NCBI GenBank assembly: GCA_028456385.1
Contig: JALNQF010000827.1
Coordinates: forward strand, 1-13,224
DNA length: 13,224 nt
Direction: 5' to 3'
Source of the DNA: Ophiosphaerella korrae
Taxonomy: Eukaryota > Ascomycota > Dothideomycetes > Pleosporales > Phaeosphaeriaceae
The notes below the pieces were generated by a model that worked only from the letters and a program-made list of their open reading frames with translations, ran no database searches and was not told where the DNA came from. Shown in pieces: positions 7,508 to 13,224 of this stretch. The number at the start of each line of letters is the position of its first letter. The stretch's first letter is position 1. The position numbers were made by a program, and so were the translations under genes.

Positions 7508-8438
7508 ATGACGCGTCGCTGGCTACCTGGAGGTGATCTCCTCCTCCGAGTTGAAGAGCTTGTGATTTGGTGGCTGCGAGGTATAGCAGGATTTGGTTAG
7601 CGGCTTTGTGATGCTTGCTGCTTGGGTTTGACAAGAATCGGGCAAGTCGTGAAGTTGCGAAGGCAATGTCTGGTCGCGTTGTGACTGCTGCGAAGAGTAA
7701 TGATCTAATCTTGCGTTGGTATCTGTTGATCTCCGATGGGGTAGCTGGGCCAGATCGTGGCTTCAGCTCGAAAGCTGCCATCGGGGTATCGTGCCTCCCG
7801 TCGCGAGTATCGGCGAGTCGCTGGATCTTATCGATGTAGGCTGACTGGGAAAGTTGTATGAAGCGTTGGCCTCTTTGTCTGATGACCTCGACGTCCAGGA
7901 ACTATTGGAGATCACTTCCCCCGGTTATGGTGTATTTCTGTTGTAGGAGCTTGACTGCATTGTCCGCCTCCTTAGTCTTGTGTTTATCGTACGCGACGAT
8001 GATGTCGTCTACGTAGAAGAAAATGATAACGCCGTCTTTGATTATACAGCATGGTTCGTGTGGGACTATTGTGAATCCTAACGACTTAGGAGTTGACGTG
8101 AATTCCGTCTGCTATAGTAGAGGTGAGATGCGTAGACCGTAGAGTGCTTTCTGGACGCGAAGGATCGCACCCTTCTTTTGGTATCCCTTTGGCATTCTTA
8201 TATATATCTCTTGGTCTATTGTTGCATAAACAAAGGCGTTGGTTACGTCCTATTGTTTTAGCTCGAGGTCGTATTTGGCCGCAATTGCTATAAGTATTCG
8301 AGATGATCGGCTTGCTAGTGTTGCAGCATATGTGTCTTGTGATGTGATGTTCCGTTGCTGATTACCTCGGACTACTAGCCGTGCTTTGCACTTAATGAAT
8401 TGGTGGTGTTTGTTGAGCTTGTAGGTGTACACCCACAT
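7434..8438 (-). pseudogene. Copia reverse transcriptase, interrupted
   Basis: RT copies the element RNA into DNA. The N-terminal part (8250-8438) reads WVYTYKLNKHHQFIKCKARL and DTYAATLASR, ending LELKQ before an in-frame TAG. The polymerase box YVDD lies at 8004-8015 within FFYVDDIIVAYD and is intact. The C-terminal part (7434-7781) reads AAVTTRPDIAFATSRLARFL and QLGGGDHLQVASDASFADN, the start of RNase H. Several stops and frame changes break the whole, but the motifs are spaced as in functional copia elements. GC content is still near that of the neighbouring genes here, unlike the gag end. Confidence 0.88.
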
Positions 8439-9683
8439 GTAGTCTAGTATCTGTTGTCCTGTTAGTTTGATAGACTTTAAGGGGACTTCTGACTACGATT
8501 TTATTTGTTGATGGCTTGTTAAGTGGGCCTGTTTAGCTTCTTTGAACAGTTATCCTATTGGGTGTTCCTTAAGCTTAGTGCGGCATGTTGGTAGAGGTGG
8601 AAGTTGACTGTGGTGTAGCTTCAAGCCTTTGGCGAGCATTCTTTTCACCTTCGCTTTGTCTATTACTTCTCCTCTGTATTTTCCAACAGCCCTTGCTTGG
8701 GTTCCTGCTATAAAGGCTGCTGCCTATGGTACTGATTTGGGTGACCCGTGTGGTGTTAACTTATCCTTATAACTTTTCATAAGATTTGCAAGAAACGCTG
8801 TAGATAGCGGAGATAGAGGTAGTATTGGGTAGTTCTCCCTTACTTTCCTGCCTCGGTAGTAGCCTGTTGGGTTTACCTCTTCTTTGAGATCTATTTCATC
8901 CTCGGATGTATTATCTTTGTGGAAGGATTCTGTTCCTGGCACTCTAGCTGGTGCTGGTAGCTCGATTATTCGAACTAGGGTTGCAATCTCTTTAAGAGTA
9001 CTATATATAAGGCTTTCTTTTTAGTCCTTAATTTCCTTATTGAATATGGTTTCTTTATTGAATGCTACATCGCGTGTGTTAATCACTTTTCTAAGCGATG
9101 GGATCTAAATCTGATAGATGTTTGACGATTGGTATCCTACTAGGTATCTAATCTATACTTTCGCATTGAGGCGTTGGAGTCTTGATATGCCTCTATGAGT
9201 GTCATCGCTTATGGCGAAGGCTTTACATCCATATGCCCTTAGATAGGTAAGGTTTGGTTTCTGTAGCGAAGTTACTACTCTGTTCTTGAACGCGATATGA
9301 GTAAAGAAGATCTTATATGTCGATTTCTAGTTGTTTATGTAGTTCTGGGTTTGGTTGTATAGATATACCCCTGCTCTAGTGATTTCTAGCTACATTTCCT
9401 AGGGTAGGTTTGTATTGAGTCGCATCGCGCGCGATCTCTCTTCGTTTACTCTCTCTGAGCGTTCGGCACCTCTATTTTGAGCTTGTGTATCTGGGGCGGA
9501 AGGCTCGAAGGCGATTCCTTCTGATGCTAACTAGCGTTTAACTTGTGGCTTGACGGTTACAATTTCGTTGTCGGCTTCAATAACCTTGACTGTGACGTTG
9601 TAGTAGTTCTTGAGGAATAGGATAAAGTCGGATAGTTTCCTAGTGATGGAGTTTGCTGTCCTATTGCCGGTAAAGTATAGGTC
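8439..9683 (-). pseudogene. Integrase C-terminal part and INT-RT linker, decayed
   Basis: This is the region between the integrase core and RT. One recognisable open patch (8724-8942) is Glu/Lys/Pro-rich (EDEIDLKEEVNPTGYYRGRK), fitting the low-complexity linker found in copia polyproteins. The rest is broken by stops in every frame, and the third integrase catalytic residue could not be placed. Composition shifts to lower GC along this stretch. Confidence 0.55.
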
Positions 9684-9980
9684 CTATTGTAGTCCTGAGA
9701 AGCGATCTGTGATTAGTATCTGGCTTTTCTCCTTTGTTATGCTCTGTAATTCGTAGGTGTGGAAGTTGATAGCTAATCTTTCTCCTGGTTCTTTATTATT
9801 GATGCGGGGGGCTCGGCTGATTTGCTGTCTTGACTTAGCTCTGCTGCAGGCGTTATACTTGACTGTTGTAACTTCCTTTATGCGCACCCCTTTAGCTTCC
9901 TTAATAAGATATTTAATCGCTGCTAGACCTAGATGTCCTAATCTCTTGTGCCAAATTATTACTGATGCTTCTTACGGGGC
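9684..9980 (-). pseudogene. Copia GAG-pre-integrase and integrase core, catalytic Asp lost
   Basis: The stretch IIWHKRLGHLGLAAIKYL (about 9980-9915) carries the two His of the integrase zinc-binding region. YNAC follows, where the family has C-x-x-C, so the first Cys is now Tyr. The core then reads AKSRQQISRAPRINNKEPGE, LAINFHTYE and ILITDRFSGL. The first catalytic Asp, expected in the LxxDL-like position, is Asn (codon 9767-9765), a G-to-A change on the coding strand. The second Asp (TDRFSG, codon 9707-9705) is kept. Integration activity should be lost. Confidence 0.8.
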
Positions 9981-10259
9981 TCGCTTTGTTCGCGAGTTGT
10001 TCTTGTGCGTGTAGTATATAGCCTATTCTGCTGGGTTATATTTGATTACCTATTAGCTGTGTATTTCGTTAAGGTTTCTGATAATTGTGCTATCTTGTTT
10101 CCTTAGTATTATAGGGTCCTGTTATGTTTCCTACTAGATTCCTTGTTGTCTTAGTAGTCGAAAGGAGACTAGGTTGTAGTATATGTTGGGGCATATCGCT
10201 ACGTTATATAGAGCTAGTTTGTTCTCTCCTAATAGATATCTAAGCATAAGCTCAATTAA

Positions 10260-10390
10260 GCTGTATCCCTCGATCTATATCTTTGTATTGCCTGCCTAGA
10301 TAAAGTCTCTATGCTTAGGCGGCTAAAAGTTTTGTATTCTGTTGAGATTATTAGTAATATAGCACGTTGTGCTAGAGTTAAGGATAAATA
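10260..10390 (-). pseudogene. Copia aspartic protease remnant, catalytic Asp changed to Asn
   Basis: One frame reads LFILNSSTTCYITNNLNRIQ, then two stops, then AGNTKI and IEGY. This fits the copia protease pattern of D-S-G-x-x-x-H/Y-x-x-N followed by AGNTK-x-x-IEGYG. The Asp position is Asn (AAC at 10379-10377) and the Gly after Ser is Ser, both G-to-A changes. Stops within the stretch are at positions where the family commonly has Arg or Trp. Confidence 0.65.
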
Positions 10391-10673
10391 AATACTTTAG
10401 CGGGTAGTCGCGGAACTCTATATAGAACGACGCTAGGATAAAGGTTGCTTCGAACTCTGCGATTAGCTGTCCTTCTTGTTACTATAACTTGGGTACTTTT
10501 AGGGTTAGGGTATATAATATCTTTGTAACTGTTAGTGTACTGCTAGATTGCAACCTACTTTGCCCTCTTAGCATTCCTTAAAACGTAGTATTATACTTAT
10601 GTTTGAATTTAACAAGTTTGGTAATATTCTTATTTAGGACCTACTATTCTAGAGCTTAGTCTAGGTAAATGTA

Positions 10674-10720
10674 GAAGTATTCTTTTGCTTTATAGCGTTA
10701 ATTACACGCAGGGCACTTTA
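10674..10720 (-). pseudogene. Gag zinc-knuckle remnant
   Basis: The frame reads KCPACN, a stop, then RYKAKEYFYIY. This matches a CX2CX4HX4C nucleic-acid-binding knuckle in which the His and last Cys have become Tyr (C-to-T and G-to-A changes) and one Arg/Gln codon is a stop. CPAC is encoded at 10715-10704. Confidence 0.55.
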
Positions 10721-11720
10721 TGCCTCCTGCGTAAGATACCCTATAATTAGATAACCTCTTGTTTGTTTTGGAGTGATTTTTGCCTCTACGTTAATTATAG
10801 GGTCTTCCCTAGTTTCTAGATAGCGCGCTTTCTAATAGTTAGGCGTCCCCTTCTAATCTCTAGGTAGTTTTACTACTATCGGCGAGAAATATTCTATGAG
10901 GTGCTTCTTTAGCTGCAAAGGTAGCCCTAATCTTTTGTTTAAGAGGATAGTGTAGCGCTATGTGTTCTTAGAAGCGTTTTATTATCTCTTTTCTAGTTAT
11001 ACCTTATTTATTTCTCCTACTATCCTAAAATTGTGTAGACTATATAGGGGCGACCTTTAATACGGCTTCTAGAAAATCGGTTAAGACTACCTTGATTTAA
11101 GTTATCTTAGGCACTAAGTATCGTTCTACCTTTGTAGCAGCCTTATTATACTTAGCTAGCTATACGGCCTAGTTTGCTAGGTTTCGCATAGGCTTTAAAG
11201 TAGTAAGATATTGCGTACGCGCTATCCTTTGCTCTATCTTGTTATTAGTCCAACTATTGCTTAGGGATTGACAATCTACTACCTTAGTAATAGGTTTAGA
11301 AGATAGTAGGTGCTTAATAAGTATAGGGATACTGTTAATTGTATAAATGTAATTATTTGTTAAAGAGAACTTTCTGCCTTCTTGTATTTGTAGCAGCAGT
11401 TCTTGTATTTGCTGTCTTAGAGTTTGTAGACCTTAAGGTCTTCTTTATATACCTTCTTTCTTAATGTAGATAGGTTAGACAGCCGCTAAGGCACTCCTTA
11501 GGTAGTTACAGCTAGCGTGTAGTCTCTAGGTATTAGGAAGGGTAGATCGATAGGCTTCTCTAACGCGGTTACCGTTACCAATAGGTTAACTAAAGGCTAG
11601 ACCTTATAGGCGATGTAGCGCGATTAGAGTTGCGTTATCTATATAGTGTAGTCTATCTGTTCTCGTAGCGTAATTATAGCGTTACGTTATAGTAGGGAGG
11701 TTATCTTTGCTCTTAGAGGT
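10721..11720 (-). pseudogene. Decayed gag region, unreadable
   Basis: Between the zinc knuckle and the 5' LTR, where gag should lie. Every frame on the - strand is broken by dense TAA and TAG, and the sequence is rich in TpA, as expected after heavy C-to-T mutation at CpA. No frame long enough to annotate remains. Confidence 0.7.
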
Positions 11721-11721
11721 A

Positions 11722-11735
11722 GTAAGACTCTTAAT
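11722..11735 (-). other. Possible primer-binding site (initiator-tRNA anticodon-loop type)
   Basis: The 14 bases directly inside the 5' LTR (ATTAAGAGTCTTAC, - strand) match 9 of 14 bases of the complement of the anticodon-loop region of initiator tRNA-Met, used as a half-tRNA primer by Ty5-like copia elements. Four of the five mismatches are C-to-T or G-to-A. The tRNA sequence is from memory of the yeast molecule. There is no standard 3'-CCA-type (TGG) site here. Confidence 0.4.
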
Positions 11736-11917
11736 TGTTAGATTTACGATAATATTTTAATAAACTAAGATAAGTATATTAACATAATTAATTGTTCTAT
11801 GTGTCTTCTCTTTCGATCTTCTATTTTGTTCTATTGTTGCTGCGTCTGCATTTAAGATCTATCCTACATTCCTATTTAACTATATTAATCCTACCTTATA
11901 GTATTAGCTATCTAACA
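11736..11917 (-). repeat. 5' LTR of the copia element (182 bp, heavily mutated)
   Basis: Starts TGTTAGATTT and ends CTATCTAACA on the + strand; the 8-bp terminal inverted repeats (TGTTAGAT/ATCTAACA) have stayed perfect although both arms changed relative to the other LTR. Nearly all differences from 6745-6928 are C-to-T or G-to-A in this copy. Confidence 0.92.
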
Positions 11918-11922
11918 AAAAT
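11918..11922. repeat. Right target-site duplication (AAAAT)
   Basis: Identical to 6740-6744 on the other side of the element. Confidence 0.9.
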
Positions 11923-12137
11923 AGATAATTAGAGAGAGAGAAATATCTAAATAATTTTTTTTTAGTGTTTTTCTATAGTAGTAGTAGTTAACACTATTAA
12001 CTTAGAACGGCTTTCTTGCTGTAAGCATTTTACCGCTTATTTACTAGTATAACATAGGAGAACTACCTTGCAATAGCATCCTAACATTATTTTTCAAAGT
12101 TATAATATTCTATACATTTATTTAGCGCTTCGTCGCA
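11923..12137. other. AT-rich spacer
   Basis: No reading frame or motif. Contains a short GA run (agagagagag near 11931) and a T run near 11957. Strong loss of GC matches the decayed end of the copia element next to it. Confidence 0.6.
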
Positions 12138-12139
12138 TA

Positions 12140-12655
12140 ACGTTAGCTACTGCGTAGCAAGATATATAGTGTGACGAGACACCTTAAAGATTAGACCTTT
12201 AGACTTGCGCTACACTATACGTATAGAGCTGTCTCTAACACATGTTATAGATATATCTAGTACTACTTATACTATACAAAGTAAAAGATAACGTGTCTAA
12301 TCAGCGAAACTCCTAGAATTAATATTCCTTACCTTAAACTAACCTACTACGCAAAGTCGCATAAAAACTAGTATTTTAAGTTCCCTTATAGCCCTCTAAG
12401 GTCCTAACAGACGTACGATGTCGTAGTTTAATAGGGGTAATTATAGTACGATTAAAATTCGCATTAACAAAACGATTAGCAGCATTGTTAATATTAAACA
12501 TGTAGTTATTAGATATAAATATACTTAAAGTACAGCAAATTTAGAATTAGAGCGCATTTATAAGAAGTTAATAAGATTTACAAGGTGTAACTCCAAAGCT
12601 CTACAAGAAAAAGTATCTCGCTACACTATATGTCTCGCTACGTAGTAGCTAACGT
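12140..12655. mobile_element. MITE-like non-autonomous DNA transposon
   Basis: The 42 bases at 12138-12179 are the reverse complement of 12616-12657 with 37 of 42 matching; all five differences are transitions. The outer ends are TAACGTTAGCTAC on both sides, so a TA duplication flanking ACGTTAGCTAC ends fits (12138-12139 and 12656-12657), as in Tc1/mariner-type MITEs. The right arm contains TCTCGCTAC twice, 17 bp apart, like paired transposase-binding sites. The interior of about 436 bp is AT-rich with no open frame. A weaker pairing (CACCTT near 12180 with AAGGTG near 12586) suggests the inverted ends were once longer, with about 28 bp inserted in the right arm or lost from the left. Confidence 0.7.
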
Positions 12656-12657
12656 TA

Positions 12658-12935
12658 GCTATTATTAATATAACTTTTAAGCACAAAGTGTAATTAGCTA
12701 ATATTTGTAGCTATATACTATTAAACAACACATTTTCTAGCGTTAAGGTAGTTTATAGCATATTATTAAGGTGCAAGGTAAAAGCTAACAATTACTTTAA
12801 TTTAAGGGCCTTTAGAAGAAGTACTAGTTTGCATAGCGATCCTATATAATTCGCTACCCTTTTAGCCCTAACAGCTAATTATAGATTTTAGAGCATTTCT
12901 AATTAAATACCTTTAACACCTAAAGTTGTAAGTTA
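12658..12935. other. AT-rich spacer
   Basis: No gene, tRNA or clear repeat seen. TpA-rich like its neighbours. Confidence 0.6.
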
Positions 12936-13081
12936 GTGTCTTAGGACTAATACTATCCTAGGACTTATTTTGTCTAGGATTAGAAATAACACTAATAATA
13001 TCTTAGAATGCTAGTATTCTAGGACTAGTTGTATCCTAGGACTAATAGTATTTTAAGACTAATAGTGTCTTAAGACTAATC
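12936..13081 (+). repeat. 17-bp tandem repeat array, forward arm
   Basis: Four units in perfect register at 13014, 13031, 13048 and 13065 (for example GTATCCTAGGACTAATA and GTGTCTTAAGACTAATC), with more diverged units at 12936 and 12953 and a scrambled stretch between. Most unit differences are C/T or G/A. The core TCCTAGGA is palindromic; the ACTAATA flank gives the orientation. Confidence 0.8.
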
Positions 13082-13132
13082 TAAAAGTAGGTTAACTAGT
13101 TAAGTAATATTATCCTAGATTTATATAGCTAA

Positions 13133-13217
13133 ATTACTATTCCTAAAATACTACTAGTCCTAAGACACTACTAGTTCTAAGATACTACTAGTCCTAAGAC
13201 ACTATTAGCCCTAGGAC
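13133..13217 (-). repeat. 17-bp tandem repeat array, reverse arm
   Basis: Five contiguous 17-bp units starting at 13133, 13150, 13167, 13184 and 13201 (for example ACTACTAGTCCTAAGAC). They are the reverse complement of the forward-arm unit apart from transitions, so the two arrays face each other across about 50 bp. The window ends in this array. Confidence 0.8.
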
Positions 13218-13224
13218 AATAGAT

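Larger units (their letters stand above)
6745..11917 (-). mobile_element. Complete Ty1/copia LTR retrotransposon, degraded
   Basis: A 5,173-bp element read on the - strand, so its 5' LTR is at 11736-11917 and its 3' LTR at 6745-6928. Both LTRs begin TGTYAGAT and end ATCTRACA, and AAAAT flanks both sides. Domain order along the element is zinc knuckle (about 10.7 kb), aspartic protease (10.38 kb), GAG-pre-integrase and integrase (9.98-9.68 kb), reverse transcriptase (8.44-7.5 kb), RNase H (7.5-6.98 kb). Integrase before RT defines copia rather than gypsy. Normal function would be reverse transcription in virus-like particles and integration, but this copy has many stops and lost catalytic residues and cannot be autonomous. 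Damage is mostly C-to-T/G-to-A and rises steeply from 7 kb to 11.7 kb. It inserted just past the amidotransferase-like gene. Confidence 0.93.

Noticed and set aside
7200..7839. + strand open frames opposite RT and RNase H
   Set aside because: Shadows of the - strand pol gene, which has the recognisable motifs.
6745..11917. Gypsy-type element
   Set aside because: Integrase lies upstream of RT and RNase H in the coding direction, and the motifs are of copia type.
13133..13217. Regular short repeats as a possible CRISPR array
   Set aside because: The units are directly adjacent with no unique spacers, and the genome is fungal.

Overview
The window looks like nuclear DNA of a filamentous ascomycete (Pezizomycotina, perhaps Dothideomycetes-like; the taxon is an inference). 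The evidence is: short introns of 49-65 bp with fungal-type splice and branch sites; genes on both strands with long spacers and no operon structure; families typical of moulds (a SET-domain protein tail, a BTB/POZ protein, a HerA/FtsK-type P-loop ATPase, a small amidotransferase-fold protein); and a Ty1/copia retrotransposon with C-to-T and G-to-A decay of the kind left by repeat-induced point mutation (RIP).

Layout. Positions 3-194 hold the 3' end of a + strand gene, probably a SET-domain protein. Positions 588-776 hold a short exon-like + strand stretch that I cannot name. Positions 1289-1748 hold the C-terminal half of a BTB/POZ gene on the - strand, broken by a single-base frameshift. 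Positions 2285-3770 hold a - strand HerA/FtsK-like ATPase gene with three introns that I can place to the base; its last segment is in a shifted reading frame. Positions 3870-5930 hold no recognisable gene, but include two perfect 8-bp-stem hairpins and a possible LTR footprint. Positions 6010-6688 hold a + strand class I glutamine amidotransferase-fold gene, also with a one-base frameshift.

Positions 6745-11917 are one complete - strand copia element of 5,173 bp. It has 184/182-bp LTRs ending in perfect 8-bp terminal inverted repeats, a 5-bp AAAAT target-site duplication, a polypurine tract, a possible half-tRNA primer site, and gag-protease-integrase-RT-RNase H remnants in copia order. It sits 56 bp past the stop codon of the amidotransferase-like gene. 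Decay is strongly graded: the RT/RNase H end near 7 kb is almost intact, while the gag end near 11 kb is full of stops.

Positions 11923-13224 are AT-rich, gene-free, RIP-like sequence. They contain a 516-bp MITE-like element with 42-bp inverted ends (about 12140-12655) and, at the right edge, two arrays of a 17-bp repeat in opposite orientation (about 12936-13081 and 13133-13217).

The genes do not form an evident pathway. The window reads as the edge of a gene-bearing segment running into an AT-rich, repeat-decayed compartment, with the copia element lying across the boundary. All three better-preserved genes carry a single-base frameshift, which means either gene decay or uncorrected assembly indels.
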